A stretch of DNA of 55,984 nt from Halomonas sp. PR-M31 (GCF_001039575.1 NZ_JIBT01000048.1:1-55984); one strand, 5' to 3'; shown: positions 10,626-20,533, counted from the first letter of the stretch. Translations and numbers: made by a program. Notes: generated from the sequence alone by a model not told the origin.

Positions 10626-11110
10626 ATGCCTCATCTCATCCACCAACTCGATATGCCGGATCGCCGTCTGATCGATCGCTACCAGCGCGGTTTTCCCGTC
10701 TGCGAGCGCCCCTACGCCGCCATGGCCGATGAGCTAGGCCTCACCGAGAACGAACTGCTCCTGCGTCTAGAGCGTTTGCAGACACTCGGCGTACTGAGCC
10801 GGGTGGGGCCGGTCTTCGAGCACACCAGGCTGGCGCGAGTCTGTTGGCCGCCGTCGCGGTGCCGGAGAACGAGCAGGAGGCATGGGCAGAGCTCATCAAT
10901 CGCGCCCCCGGGGTGAATCACAACTACGCCCGGGAGCATGAGTTTAATCTCTGGTTCGTCATGACCGCCGTCGACGAGAAGCAACTCGACAAGCGGCTCG
11001 ATCATCTGGAAGCCGAACTGGGTCGACCGCTGCTGCGGCTGCCGATGCTCGAGGGCTTTCATATCGATCTGAGTTTTCCCATTCCTTGGCAGGAGCTCGA
11101 GAACCCATGA
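10626..11110 (+). CDS. nirD: NirD-type siroheme decarboxylase subunit (frameshifted in this sequence)
   Basis: The protein is an AsnC/Lrp-like protein of the NirDLGH group, which together remove the acetate carboxyls of siroheme to give 12,18-didecarboxysiroheme. The N-terminal half has the winged-helix pattern LIDRYQRGFPVCERPYAAMA and VLSRVGPVF; the second half has VNHNYAREHEFNLWFVMTA, typical of the NirD/NirG class. The frame breaks near 10829: the first part is in the frame of 10626, the second starts one base earlier. One extra G in the GG run there gives a continuous RAGASLLAAVAVPE. I consider this a sequence error. A GTG at 10620 is an alternative start. The stop overlaps nirL by four bases (ATGA). 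Confidence 0.8.
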
Positions 11111-11610
11111 ACCAGATCGCGCCGATATCCAACAACGCCAGCGCCGAGCAGCGCCTGCGGGCCCTGATCGAGAAGGGGCTGCCCCTGACGCCTCGGCCCT
11201 GGCAGACCCTGGCCAAGCAGTGTGACATGGATGAAGAAGACGTCATGGCCACCATTGAGCGCTGGCAGTCGGAAGGCTTGATCAAGCGACTGGGGCTGGT
11301 CATCAAGCATCGGCCCCTGGGCATCAGAGCGAATGCGATGGTGGTGTGGGACGTGCCGGACGATCAGGTTGCGGCGGTGGGTCGTCGTTTGGCCACGGAG
11401 CCTGCGGTGACTTTGTGCTATCGCCGGCCACGGCGCTTGCCGGACTGGCCATTCAATCTGTTCTGCATGATTCACGGCACCCAGCGTTCCCGGGTATTGA
11501 CCGAGCTTGATGCCATCATGACGCGCCAGGCGCTCGACGCAATACCTCACCAGGTGCTGTTCAGTACCCACGCCTATCGTCAGCACGGCGCGCGCTACAT
11601 CAGTGAATGA
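11107..11610 (+). CDS. nirL: NirL-type siroheme decarboxylase subunit
   Basis: The 167-residue protein is the NirL/NirH class partner of the siroheme decarboxylase. Landmarks are EKGLPLTPRPW near residues 23-33, LIKRLGLVIKHRPLGIRANAMVVWDVPDDQ in the middle, and LCYRRPRRLPDWPFNLFCMIHG near 105-126. The conserved His/Tyr/Arg residues in these blocks belong to the active-site region in this family. ATGA overlap with nirD implies translational coupling. The order D-L-G-H matches Pseudomonas, which is how I assign the letters. Confidence 0.85.
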   Translation: MNQIAPISNNASAEQRLRALIEKGLPLTPRPWQTLAKQCDMDEEDVMATIERWQSEGLIKRLGLVIKHRPLGIRANAMVVWDVPDDQVAAVGRRLATEPAVTLCYRRPRRLPDWPFNLFCMIHGTQRSRVLTELDAIMTRQALDAIPHQVLFSTHAYRQHGARYISE

Positions 11611-11638
11611 ACCGACGGGCGAATAAGGAAAACAATCC

Positions 11639-12118
11639 ATGTCAGCGTCAACCACCAAACAGGACATCGCCAAGCTAGACGACATCGATCGTCTGATCAT
11701 CAACCGACTACAGGACGGCCTGCCGATCACTGAGGCCCCTTTCGCGGCAGTCGCCGAGGAGCTCGGCCTTGAAGAGCGGCTACTGCTCGAACGCCTGAAC
11801 GACTTGTGTGAAAGCGGCGTGCTGAGTCGTTTTGGCCCCATGTATCACGCCGAACGCCTGGGTGGAGGGCTGACCCTCGCCGCCATGGCCATCCCGGAAA
11901 TCTACTTCAATGCCGTCACCGAGCAGGTCAACGCCTTTGCCGAGGTTGCCCATAACTATCGTCGCGAGCATCGTCTCAATATGTGGTTCGTGCTGGCGAC
12001 GGAGTCCCCGGAGCGCATTTCCGATGTGATCGCCGCCATCGAAGCCGCTACCGGCTATACCGTCTACAACATGCCCAAGCAGGAGGAGTTTCATGTCCGA
12101 CTTCACCTGCCGGTCTGA
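11639..12118 (+). CDS. nirG: NirG-type siroheme decarboxylase subunit
   Basis: The 159-residue product is homologous to NirD: LIINRLQDGLPITEAPFAAVAEELGLEE, VLSRFGPMYHAERLGGGLTLAAMAIPE, and AEVAHNYRREHRLNMWFVLATE. It ends in the PKQEEFHVRLHLPV block. It acts with NirD, NirL and NirH on siroheme in the cytoplasm. Its last 26 bases overlap the start of nirH, so translation is probably coupled. Despite the Lrp-like fold, proteins of this group are enzymes, not transcription factors. Confidence 0.87.
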   Translation: MSASTTKQDIAKLDDIDRLIINRLQDGLPITEAPFAAVAEELGLEERLLLERLNDLCESGVLSRFGPMYHAERLGGGLTLAAMAIPEIYFNAVTEQVNAFAEVAHNYRREHRLNMWFVLATESPERISDVIAAIEAATGYTVYNMPKQEEFHVRLHLPV

Positions 12119-12628
12119 TTCAACCACTGACCCTGCGCTCGATGAGCAGGATCGCGCCATCGTGCTGGCGACCCAGTCCGGCCTGCCCTTGGTCAGTGAT
12201 CCTTGGGCGGCGGTCGGCGAGCAGATAGGCATGAGCGCCGAGGAGGTTCGCCGGCGCATGCAGCGCATGCAGGAGACCGGTGTGATCCGGCGCATTGCCG
12301 CAGTGCCCAATCATTACCGACTTGGCTACGTGGCCAACGGCATGACCGTATGGGATGTCGAGGACGACCAGATTGAGCGCCTGAGTCGTGAGATCGCCCG
12401 TCATCCCGGGGTCAGCCACTGCTACCGGCGCCGCGGCACTTGCCCGAGTGGCCTTTCAATCTGTTCGCCATGCTTCATGGCCGCAGCCGGGAGGAGGTCG
12501 AGCGTCAAGCGGAAGAGCTTGCGGAACTGCTGGGTGATGCCTGCCGGGATCGCCGCATTCTCTACAGCTCGCGCATTCTCAAGAAGACCGGCCTGCGCCT
12601 GGCTAAGCGCCCAAATATAGCTGAGTAA
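12093..12628 (+). CDS. nirH: NirH-type siroheme decarboxylase subunit (frameshifted in this sequence)
   Basis: The protein is the NirH/NirL class: LATQSGLPLVSDPWAAVGEQIGM, VIRRIAAVPNHYRLGYVANGMTVWDVEDD, then HCYRR followed by LPEWPFNLFAMLHG. The frame is broken near 12431: the N-terminal part is in the frame of 12093 and the C-terminal part runs one base earlier to the stop at 12628. An extra C would give the family motif HCYRRPRHLPEWPFN. I read it as an error, because the rest is conserved. The carboxy end (ILKKTGLRLAKR) looks normal. Confidence 0.8.
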
Positions 12629-12675
12629 CGTGACCGAGAATCCGTTCAAGGTCGTTACGAACGATGGTGAGACAA

Positions 12676-12745
12676 GGCGAAATTTATCGAAAAAGCGCAG
12701 TTTACACGGAGTAAATGAGCATTTTGAGAGAAATTTCAACGCAGT
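12676..12745. repeat. Long imperfect hairpin element between nirH and nirJ
   Basis: The spacer 12629-12792 holds a roughly 30-bp imperfect inverted repeat. The left arm contains GAAATTT, AAAA, GC and TTTAC (about 12678-12706); the right arm contains GTAAA, GC, TTTT and GAAATTTC (about 12711-12738). The sequence style resembles intergenic elements I know from other gammaproteobacteria, but no second copy is in this window. It contains no gene. It may affect nirJ expression or be a mobile palindromic element. Confidence 0.5.
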
Positions 12746-12792
12746 ATCACCGAGTGCAGTAGACATTTAATGGGTTCTGACGAGGAGGCACC

Positions 12793-13989
12793 ATGTTTCG
12801 CGTAACCCGCTACATCAAGACCCTGCTGGAGCCGACGCCACTCGGCCCTGCCCGCAAGCCGCCGGGGCCGGTGGTGATCTGGAACCTGATTCGCCGCTGC
12901 AACCTGACCTGCAAGCACTGCTATACCACCTCGGCGGACATCGACTTTGCCGGGGAGCTGTCAACCGATGAGGCATTGACCGTTCTCGACGATCTCAAAA
13001 CCTGCCGCGTGCCGGCGCTTATTCTGTCCGGCGGCGAGCCCCTGATGCGTCCGGATATCTTCGAGCTTTCCCGGCGTGCCAAGGAGCTGGGTATCTATAC
13101 CGGACTTTCCACCAACGGCACCCTGATTACCGAAGACAACATCGCCGAAATCGCCGCCGCGGGTTACGACTACGTGGGCATCAGCATCGATGGGCTGGAG
13201 GCAACCCACGACGTCTTTCGCCAGCGCCAGGGCGCTTTTCGTGAATCCATGCACGCGGTAGCGCTGTGCAAGGCCCACGGCATCAAGGTCGGGCTACGTA
13301 CCACCCTGACCCAGCACAACTATCAGGAACTGCCACAAATTCTCGCCATGCTCGACGAGCATGACGTGGACAAGTTCTATCTGTCACACCTCAACTACGG
13401 CGGACGCGGACATCGGCATCGCAAGCAAGATGCCTGGTATCAGATGACCCGAGACGCCATGACGCTGCTGTTCGACCACTGCCTGAACGAACTCGAGCGT
13501 GGCGTCGAGCGAGAATACGTCACCGGCAACAACGACGCCGACGGGCCTTTTCTACTGCAATGGGCACAAAGCCGCTTTCCGGATCAAGTGAAAACCCTGC
13601 GCCAGCGCCTGGAGCAGTGGGGCGGCAACGCCTCCGGCGAGAACATCGCCAACATCGACAACCTTGGCATGGTGCATCCGGACACCTTCTGGTGGGATCA
13701 CTCCCTGGGCAATGTACGCGATACCCCCTTCTCCAGGATCTGGCGCGACACCCAAGACCCACTGATGTTGGGAATGCGTCAGCATCCGCGCCCGGTCAAG
13801 GGACGCTGCGGCGAGTGCAAGTATCTGGCGATCTGTAACGGCAACACCCGGGTGCGGGCCTGGAAAGTCAGCGGCGACCCCTGGGAAGAGGATCCGGGCT
13901 GCTATCTGACCAACGAGGAAATCGGCGTGCGTGGCGACGCACGCCGCGTTGATGCACCCATGAGCACCATCCAGACCGTCGAGCTTTGA
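12793..13989 (+). CDS. nirJ: NirJ, radical SAM heme d1 biosynthesis protein
   Basis: NirJ is the radical S-adenosylmethionine enzyme that replaces two propionate side chains of didecarboxysiroheme during heme d1 formation. The 398-residue protein has the cluster motif CNLTCKHC (Cys36, Cys40, Cys43), the glycine-rich SAM region [11 protein letters not shown], and a C-terminal SPASM-type Fe-S domain with [14 protein letters not shown] and a later Cys in EDPGCYL. Its ATG is preceded by GAGGAGGCACC, a strong ribosome site. It follows the 164-bp hairpin spacer, so it may have its own transcript or depend on read-through. Confidence 0.93.
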   Translation: MFRVTRYIKTLLEPTPLGPARKPPGPVVIWNLIRRCNLTCKHCYTTSADIDFAGELSTDEALTVLDDLKTCRVPALILSGGEPLMRPDIFELSRRAKELGIYTGLSTNGTLITEDNIAEIAAAGYDYVGISIDGLEATHDVFRQRQGAFRESMHAVALCKAHGIKVGLRTTLTQHNYQELPQILAMLDEHDVDKFYLSHLNYGGRGHRHRKQDAWYQMTRDAMTLLFDHCLNELERGVEREYVTGNNDADGPFLLQWAQSRFPDQVKTLRQRLEQWGGNASGENIANIDNLGMVHPDTFWWDHSLGNVRDTPFSRIWRDTQDPLMLGMRQHPRPVKGRCGECKYLAICNGNTRVRAWKVSGDPWEEDPGCYLTNEEIGVRGDARRVDAPMSTIQTVEL

Positions 13990-14024
13990 GATTCAGAAAA
14001 AGAATACGAAGGGGAGAAAAGACC

Positions 14025-14866
14025 ATGACCACGCAAACGCGACGCTTTTGCTATCACCTCACCGAAATGCCCTTGGCCAAAGGTGAAGTCGCCATCGTCG
14101 GTGCCGGGCCGGGTGATCCGGGGCTTTTGACCCTGCGCGCCTTGGCGTTGCTGCAGCAGGCCGAGTGCTGGTGTTCGACCGGCTCGTCTCCGAGGACATT
14201 CTGGCGATGGCGCCTGAGAATGCCGAAACCTACTATGTCGGTAAGGCGTCGCGCTGTCATGCGCTTACCCAGGACGAGACCAACGCCCTGATGGTAACCC
14301 TTGCTCGCCAGGGCAAGCGGGTGGTGCGCCTGAAAGGCGGCGACCCGTTCATTTTCGGGCGTGGCGGCGAAGAGGCAGAATATCTCATCACCCACGGCGT
14401 GACGTTTCGGGTGGTGCCGGGCATCACCTCGGCATCTGGCTGCTCGACCTACGCCGGCTTTCCGCTGACCCATCGCGATTTTGCTCAAAGCGTGACCTTC
14501 GTCACCGGCCACTGCAAGGGCGACGATTGCCTGGCACTCAATTGGCAGGCCTTGGCAGCAAAGCATCAGACCGTAGTGTTCTACATGGGCCTTGCCAATG
14601 CCGAGCTGATCAGCCGAGAAATGCAGCGTCACGGTCTGCCCGGCAATCATCCGGTCGCCATCGTGGAGCGGGGCACCACCGCCGGGCAGCGCCAGACGCT
14701 GACCACGCTGGAGGGGCTCGTAGCGACCATCGAGCGCGAGAGTTTCAAGCCGCCGGCCCTGATCGTGGTCGGTGAAGTGGTGCGCTTGGCGGATACTCTG
14801 GCGGTGGTTCAGTCCCAGGCAGTGCATGCCGAGACCCACGAGGTGCTGGGAGCCGTGGCATGGTGA
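14025..14866 (+). CDS. nirE: Uroporphyrinogen-III C-methyltransferase (NirE/CobA; frameshifted in this sequence)
   Basis: SUMT methylates uroporphyrinogen III at C2 and C7 to give precorrin-2, the entry to siroheme and heme d1. Motifs include [18 protein letters not shown] near residues 22-39, [16 protein letters not shown], and [21 protein letters not shown]. The frame shifts near 14165: GCCGAG is followed by TGCTGG; one more G yields QQAEVLVFDRL, the expected sequence. I take it as an error. The ATG at 14025 follows GGGGAG. The gene's last 7 bases overlap nirN. Its place in the nir operon is the reason for using the nirE name over cobA. Confidence 0.87.
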
Positions 14867-16434
14867 AACGTGATGTACTTCAGGCACTCTCGCTGAGTGC
14901 GCTGCTGCTGACCTGGCCGGCCCTGGCAGAGCAGGCCGATCCCGAATCGCTCTATCAGACCCACTGCGCCAGCTGTCACGGCACTGACCGGCTAGGCGGC
15001 ATGGGGCCGGCACTGCTGCCGGGTAATCTATCCCGGCTCAAGCAGGATGAAGCCATCGCGGTGATTCGAGAAGGACGTCCGGCCACCCAGATGATGGGCT
15101 TCGACGACGTATTGACCCCTGCCGAAAGCGACGCCGTGGCAACGTGGATTTATACGCCGCCGGATGCGCCGCCAACCTGGACCATGGCGGATATCAAGCA
15201 GAGCCACGAGGTGCTGCATCCGTTTGGCAGCCTGCCGGACGAGCCAACCTTCGATGCGGACCCGCTGAACCTGTTCCTGGTGGTGGAGACCGGCGATCAT
15301 CATGTGAGCCTGCTCGACGGCGACAGCTTCGAGCGTATCGACCGTTTCGAGAGTCGCTATGCGCTGCACGGCGGCCCCAAGTACACCCCGGACGGGCGCT
15401 ATGTCTTCTTCGGCTCTCGGGACGGCTGGATCAGCAAGTACGATATCTATAATCAGAAGATGGTGGCCGAGGTCCGCGCGGGTATCAACATGCGCAACAT
15501 CGCGGTCTCAGGAGACGGTCGCTACGTGATGGCCGCCAACTACCTGCCGCACAGCCTGGTGCTGTTCGCCGCTCAGGATCTGGCTCCAATGAAGGTCTAT
15601 CCGGCGGTGAACGAGAACGGCGACTCTTCCCGGGTGAGCGCCGTTTATGCAGCCCCGCCTCGGGGCAGCTTCATCGCCGCTCTGAAGGACATCAAGGAAG
15701 TCTGGGAAATTCCTTGGCCGAAACCGACTTCAGCGGTGGTCTCAACCGGCCACATGAAAGATCCTATCGAGGCGCGGCCTGACCGTAGCCAACGCCACGC
15801 TACACCCAACTTCGACGTGCGTCGCATCCCGGTGGAAGACTATCTCGACGATTTCTTCTTTGGCCCCGACTATCGCTATCTGGTGGGCGCCGCTCGAGGT
15901 GGCCAGGGGGCGCGAGTGATCGATCTGGACAGCAGCGAGAAGATCGCCGATCTGCCGTTGGAAGGCATGCCCCATCTCGGGGCCGGTGTGACCTGGATGC
16001 TTGACGGGCGACGAGTGATGGCGATTCCGCATCTCAACAAGGGCCTGGTCTCGGTGTTCGACATGCAAAACTGGTCGTTGGTCAAAAACATTGAAACCCA
16101 GGGGCCTGGCTTCTTTATGCGCAGTCACGAAAACTCTCCCTATGCCTGGGTGGATGTGTTCTTCGGTCCCAACAGTGACAAGGTGCATGTGATCGACAAG
16201 CAAACACTCGAAATCGTCAAGACCCTCCAGCCCGCACCGGGCAAGACCGCCGCTCACGTCGAGTTCGATCGTTATGGCGAGAAGCTGCTGCTCAGCATCT
16301 GGGACCGAGACGGCGCGGTGATCGTCTACGATGCCAAGACATTGGAAGAGCTTCAGCGCATTCCCATGGATAAGCCTTCGGGTAAGTACAACGTTTGGAA
16401 CAAGACGCGCTATGAAGAGGGAACGAGCCACTGA
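14860..16434 (+). CDS. nirN: NirN, dihydro-heme d1 dehydrogenase
   Basis: NirN is a NirS paralogue in the periplasm that introduces the last double bond of heme d1 and hands it on. The 524-residue precursor has a signal peptide (about 1-23), a c-type heme site CASCH at 36-40, then a d1-type propeller. It lacks the Q/K-rich linker of NirS and is shorter. Typical late motifs include GMPHLGAGVTW and KPSGKYNVWNKT. It overlaps nirE by 7 bases and is followed by a terminator hairpin, so it is the last gene of the rightward heme d1 operon. Confidence 0.92.
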   Translation: MVKRDVLQALSLSALLLTWPALAEQADPESLYQTHCASCHGTDRLGGMGPALLPGNLSRLKQDEAIAVIREGRPATQMMGFDDVLTPAESDAVATWIYTPPDAPPTWTMADIKQSHEVLHPFGSLPDEPTFDADPLNLFLVVETGDHHVSLLDGDSFERIDRFESRYALHGGPKYTPDGRYVFFGSRDGWISKYDIYNQKMVAEVRAGINMRNIAVSGDGRYVMAANYLPHSLVLFAAQDLAPMKVYPAVNENGDSSRVSAVYAAPPRGSFIAALKDIKEVWEIPWPKPTSAVVSTGHMKDPIEARPDRSQRHATPNFDVRRIPVEDYLDDFFFGPDYRYLVGAARGGQGARVIDLDSSEKIADLPLEGMPHLGAGVTWMLDGRRVMAIPHLNKGLVSVFDMQNWSLVKNIETQGPGFFMRSHENSPYAWVDVFFGPNSDKVHVIDKQTLEIVKTLQPAPGKTAAHVEFDRYGEKLLLSIWDRDGAVIVYDAKTLEELQRIPMDKPSGKYNVWNKTRYEEGTSH

Positions 16435-16453
16435 GGAGTAAAGGTTAGGAATT

Positions 16454-16480
16454 CGCCGAGAATAGACAGTCCTCGGCGTT
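16454..16480 (+). terminator. Terminator at the end of the nir operon
   Basis: A 7-bp stem CGCCGAG / CTCGGCG (16454-16460 and 16472-16478) with an 11-base loop follows the nirN stop and precedes the nnrS promoter. The T-run is short. Confidence 0.55.
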
Positions 16481-16487
16481 GTTCGGC

Positions 16488-16516
16488 TATAATAAGATGC
16501 ATGTAGAAAGCATATT
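16488..16516 (+). promoter_or_regulatory. nnrS promoter with NsrR-type operator
   Basis: A perfect -10 TATAAT (16488-16493) is directly followed by a 23-bp dyad at 16494-16516. The dyad matches the NsrR consensus (AAGATGYATTT-N-AAATRCATCTT) at about 19 of 23 positions, its halves being AAGATGCATGT and AAAGCATATT. A site over the transcription start is the classic place for repression by the NO-sensing Fe-S repressor NsrR. The -35 is weak (TAGACA, 19-base spacer). Confidence 0.7.
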
Positions 16517-16541
16517 AAATCGCTTCCCACGAGAAACCATC

Positions 16542-17761
16542 ATGAATGAAAGAAGCCTTCCTCAATCCGCTCAGCTGACCCGGCTCATGCCGCTGTGGCG
16601 CCTGGCGTTTCGCCCGCTGTTTTTGCTGGGGGCCTTGTTCAGTCTGTTGGCCATGCTGGTGTGGGGCGGTTTCTGGCATGGGGTGATGCTGATTGAGCCC
16701 ATGGGTGGCATGATCTGGTGGCATCAGCACGAGATGCTGTTCGGTTTCGTGATCGCCATCGTCAGCGGCTTTCTACTCACCGCGGTGCAGAACTGGACCG
16801 GCCAACCGAGTATCAAGGGCTGGCCGCTGCTGGGACTGGTTGCGCTATGGCTTGCCGGGCGCTGTTGCTGGCGTTTCCTCAAGCGCTTGGGGATCTCGAT
16901 CCGCTATTGATCGCCCTGGTCGATCTTGCGTTTGTGCCGATGGTGACCGCGATCATGGCGCGACTGGTAATTCGGGTGAAGCAGTGGCGCAATCTGGTTT
17001 TTCTGCCGGTACTGACGCTGCTGTTCGTGGCCAATGGCTTGATGCATGCGGGCGTTTTGCGGGGCGACGGGGAGTTGATACGCCAGGGGGCTTATCTCGC
17101 AGTGCTGCTGATCAGCCTGTTGATTGTCATTCTCGGCGGTCGCGTCATTCCGTTCTTTACCTCCCTGCGCTTGAAGCGTCCGAAGCCTCAGCCATTCCCG
17201 GTGCTGGAAAAAGTGGCGATCGGCAGTGTCGCGGCACTGGTGGTGATTCTGCTGCTGGAGATGATGGGACTTGTGGTGCCAGCCGTTGCTACTGCTGTGA
17301 TTGCCCTGCTGGCTGGAGGCGCCAATCTCTGGCGCTTGATGCGCTGGGAAGGATGGCGTGCCCTGCATGAACCGCTGCTATGGGGGCTTCATGCCAGCTA
17401 CGGCTTCGTGGCGCTGGGATTGCTGATGTTCGGCCTGGCTCAGCTGAGCCTGCTACCTGCCACTCTGGCGATTCACGCCCTGACCGTGGGCGGCATGAGC
17501 ACCATGATTCTGGCCATGATTTCCCGAGTCTCCCTGGGTCATACCGGTCGCCCCATCGAAACCTTGCCTGGCATCGGCTTGGCCCTTGGCCTGATGCTGG
17601 CTGCCGCGTTCTTCCGCGCACTGGTGCCTGCGCTGTGGCCCCAGGCCACCCATTGGATGCTGAGCTTGAGCATTTTGCTGTGGTGCCTGGCCTATGCCAC
17701 GTTTTTGATGCTTTACACCAAACCCTTGCTTAGTGCCCGAGCGGATGGCAAGGAAGGATAA
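16542..17761 (+). CDS. nnrS: NnrS family NO-response membrane protein (frameshifted in this sequence)
   Basis: NnrS is a heme- and copper-containing polytopic membrane protein that protects cells against nitric oxide and is found beside denitrification genes. The product has about 12 membrane segments. Family blocks are WRLAFRPLFLLGALFS near residue 20, WWHQHEMLFGFVIAIVSGFLLTAVQNWTG, and GGRVIPFFT later, then VGGMSTMILAMISRVSLGHTGR. The frame breaks near 16859 in a GGG run; a fourth G joins the two parts as LAGALLLAFPQ. I regard it as an error. The NsrR-type site just upstream gives it a separate, NO-inducible promoter. Confidence 0.87.
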
Positions 17762-17944
17762 AACTGCAACGGGTTACTGGCGTCCGTGATGCCAATATGT
17801 TGTCGCACGATATTTTTTGTCTTTTGACAAGCATGCTGAATCGGCAACACGACATTGAGTCGTATCAAGGCAGTTTCCTGCAAAACGCCTAGGCTGGTGT
17901 TGAACACCCCGAGCATCAACATAGTGACGATTCAGGAGAGGGAT

Positions 17945-18700
17945 ATGTTTGCACTAGACGATCAGGTAGCCATTGTGACCGGCGGCGCCAAAGGCATTGG
18001 CAAGGGCATTGCTGGCGTGCTGGTCAAGGCAGGAGCACAGGTGGTGATCGCCGATATCGATGCGGCAGCAGGCAAGCAAACTGCAGAAGCATTGGGTGCG
18101 GCCTTCGAGCCGCTTGACGTGACCGACCGGGACGGCTGTCAGCGTGTGGTCGAGACAGTCATGGAACGTCATGAGCGTCTGGATATCCTCTGCTCCAATA
18201 CCGGCATCTTTCCCCAGGCCAGCATAGAGAAGATGACCCCGGAAGAGTGGGAGCAAATGATCGCGGTAAATCTACGCGGCACCTTCTTCATGGTGCAGGC
18301 GGTATTGCCTGCCATGCGCAAACGAAGCTATGGTCGCATCGTGATCACATCCTCCATTACCGGCGCTATTACAGGCTACCCCGGCTGGGCGCATTACGGA
18401 GCCAGCAAGGCAGGGCAGCTCGGCTTCATGCGCTCCGCGGCACTCGAGTGCGCCAAGGAAGGCATCACGATCAACGCGGTGATGCCGGGCAATATCCGTA
18501 CCGAAGGGCTGGAAGCCCAAGGAGAAACTTACCTGAAGGAAATGGCGGCCTCGGTGCCAGTCAAGGACCTGGGAGCGCCAGAGGATATCGGCCACGCTGC
18601 CTGTTTTCTGGCGACACCGGAGGCCCGCTTCATCACCGGCCAGACGCTAATCGTCGACGGCGGCCAGATTTTGCCTGAATCCTTCGAAGCAATATTGTAA
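17945..18700 (+). CDS. Short-chain dehydrogenase/reductase
   Basis: The 251-residue classical SDR has the cofactor motif TGGAKGIGKGI near residues 14-24, SNTG in place of NNAG near 90, catalytic Ser in ITSSITGAITG, and YGASK for the catalytic Tyr and Lys. Substrate is unknown; the sequence resembles 3-oxoacyl-ACP reductase FabG-like enzymes. I chose the ATG at 17945 because CAGGAGAGGG precedes it. The 183-bp spacer upstream is A+T-richer and probably contains the promoter, but no clear regulator site is visible. Confidence 0.82.
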   Translation: MFALDDQVAIVTGGAKGIGKGIAGVLVKAGAQVVIADIDAAAGKQTAEALGAAFEPLDVTDRDGCQRVVETVMERHERLDILCSNTGIFPQASIEKMTPEEWEQMIAVNLRGTFFMVQAVLPAMRKRSYGRIVITSSITGAITGYPGWAHYGASKAGQLGFMRSAALECAKEGITINAVMPGNIRTEGLEAQGETYLKEMAASVPVKDLGAPEDIGHAACFLATPEARFITGQTLIVDGGQILPESFEAIL

Positions 18701-18763
18701 AGCCTTGTCCAAAAGCTGGTTTTCGTCTGATGTTGCGAGTATCCAGACGCCTTGGAAAGGTGG

Positions 18764-20533
18764 CTAGCCTGGCTCAGCAACATCGACACGACGTTTTTCA
18801 TGCCACTTCAGTGCGACCTCGCGAGCCTGCTGTAGCCCTCGGGAGTAGGTCAGCAGACCCAGGGTCTTACGAATGCCGGCACGGCGCAGCTTGACGATGA
18901 TCCTCGCCGGCAATCCCACCAAAATCAGGGCGATACCTTCGCGATGCATCTCATCGATCAGGGAGCGAAGAGCCACGATGGCGGTGCCGTCCATGCTGGG
19001 CACGTCATGCATATCGATGATGATGATCTGAACCTTGGAATCTATCGTATGCAGCGACGTAAGGGCCTTTTCGGCGGCGCCGAAGAACAAGGGACCATTG
19101 ATGTTGTAGACCGCCACTTCGGCGGGAAGCCCGTCGATGCCTGGATGGCTGTCGCTATCGAGACGATCGGTTCGAGTGAGCAGCGCCATACGGCGAATGA
19201 ACAGCGCCGCCGCCAGCCCTATCCCCACGGCCACCGCCAGCACCATGTCGAAAAACACCGTGAGACCGAAGCAGATGACAAGAATCGCCACGTCGCCCGG
19301 AGGCGCGGAGCGCAGCGTGTGCAAAAAGTGCCGGGCTTCGCTCATGTTCCAGGCGATGATGAACAGCAGTGCCGCCAGAGCAGACATGGGCACAAGACCC
19401 AATAGGCCTGCGAGAGCGACTACTGCCAGCAGTACGACTCCCGCATGAATCACGGCCGCAATAGGTGAACGGGCGCCGCTGCGAATGTTGGTCGCGGTAC
19501 GGGCCAGGGCCGCAGTAGCGGTTATGCCGCCAAAAAGCGGGGCGATGATGTTGCCTATGCCCTGACCAATCAACTCCGCGTTGGGATCGTGCTTGGTCTT
19601 GGTCAGCCCGTCCGCGACCACGGCGCACAGCAATGATTCGATGGCCCCCAGCATGGCAATCGCGAAGGCCGGGCCCATCAGCGCTCGTATCAGGTCGAAG
19701 CTCAGCTCGAGAGGCGCGCCGTCCGGACCCGGCAACAGCCAGGGGGCCATGAATGTCGGTGCAATTGGCGGAATGCCATTGCCCGTTTCGCCATTGATCT
19801 CCCAGGTGAAGCGCGACGCCACCGTTTCTACCTCGATGCCTGCGCCACCGAACCACTGATTGACCACGTAGGCGGCGACCGCACCGACCACCAGACCGAC
19901 CAGGGGCGCGGGCACCGGGATGTGCAACCGCGGCCAGAGCAGCATCACGGCCAGGGTAAACGCGCCAATACCCAGCTCAAACGGATTCAGGGTGGGCAGG
20001 GAAGTAAAGATTGCCATCAAATTCTCGACGAAGTGCTCGCCGAGGTTTTCGATGGTCAAGCCCAGGAAATCCGGAATCTGCAGTACCGCGATGACCACCG
20101 CAATACCCGCCGTGAAGCCCAGCACCACCGGATAGGGCACGAACTCGATGAGCCGTCCCATGCGTCCGATCCCCATGGCCATGAGGATGACGCCGGCCAT
20201 CATGGAGGCAATGAGCAGACCGCCCAGGCCGTATTGGGCAACGATAGGGAACAGGATGGCAACAAAGGCCGCCGTGGGTCCGGAGACGTTGAAGCGCGTG
20301 CCGCCGGTCAAGGCAATGAAGACGCCAGCGACAATTGCCGTGTAGAGGCCGTGCTGGGGTGGTACTCCCGTGGCGATGGCCAGCGCCATCGACAGCGGCA
20401 CCGCGAGAATGCCAATGGTCAAACCTGCCATTGCATCCTTGCGCAGATCGGCGAGCCCGTAGCCTTCCCGCCAGGCAGAACGCATCCCGGTCGCCATGGC
20501 CGGAATTTTCCATGACGGGTTCTTGTTGGCCAT
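18764..20533 (-). CDS. SulP family anion transporter with STAS domain
   Basis: The 589-residue inner-membrane protein has 12-14 membrane segments. Its SulP signature NVSGPTAAFVAILFPIV lies near residues 80-97, and a cytoplasmic STAS domain occupies about 470-570, with the loop DMHDVPSMDGTAIVAL. SulP proteins carry sulfate, bicarbonate or dicarboxylates; BicA- and DauA-like members are Na+-coupled. The substrate is not determinable here. No carbonic anhydrase is fused or adjacent. Confidence 0.88.
   Translation of the reverse strand: MANKNPSWKIPAMATGMRSAWREGYGLADLRKDAMAGLTIGILAVPLSMALAIATGVPPQHGLYTAIVAGVFIALTGGTRFNVSGPTAAFVAILFPIVAQYGLGGLLIASMMAGVILMAMGIGRMGRLIEFVPYPVVLGFTAGIAVVIAVLQIPDFLGLTIENLGEHFVENLMAIFTSLPTLNPFELGIGAFTLAVMLLWPRLHIPVPAPLVGLVVGAVAAYVVNQWFGGAGIEVETVASRFTWEINGETGNGIPPIAPTFMAPWLLPGPDGAPLELSFDLIRALMGPAFAIAMLGAIESLLCAVVADGLTKTKHDPNAELIGQGIGNIIAPLFGGITATAALARTATNIRSGARSPIAAVIHAGVVLLAVVALAGLLGLVPMSALAALLFIIAWNMSEARHFLHTLRSAPPGDVAILVICFGLTVFFDMVLAVAVGIGLAAALFIRRMALLTRTDRLDSDSHPGIDGLPAEVAVYNINGPLFFGAAEKALTSLHTIDSKVQIIIIDMHDVPSMDGTAIVALRSLIDEMHREGIALILVGLPARIIVKLRRAGIRKTLGLLTYSRGLQQAREVALKWHEKRRVDVAEPG

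Noticed and set aside
10626-12628. Four Lrp/AsnC-like proteins as transcription factors
   Set aside because: Their order and motifs are those of the NirDLGH siroheme decarboxylase, an enzyme complex; nearby nirJ, nirE and nirN support this.
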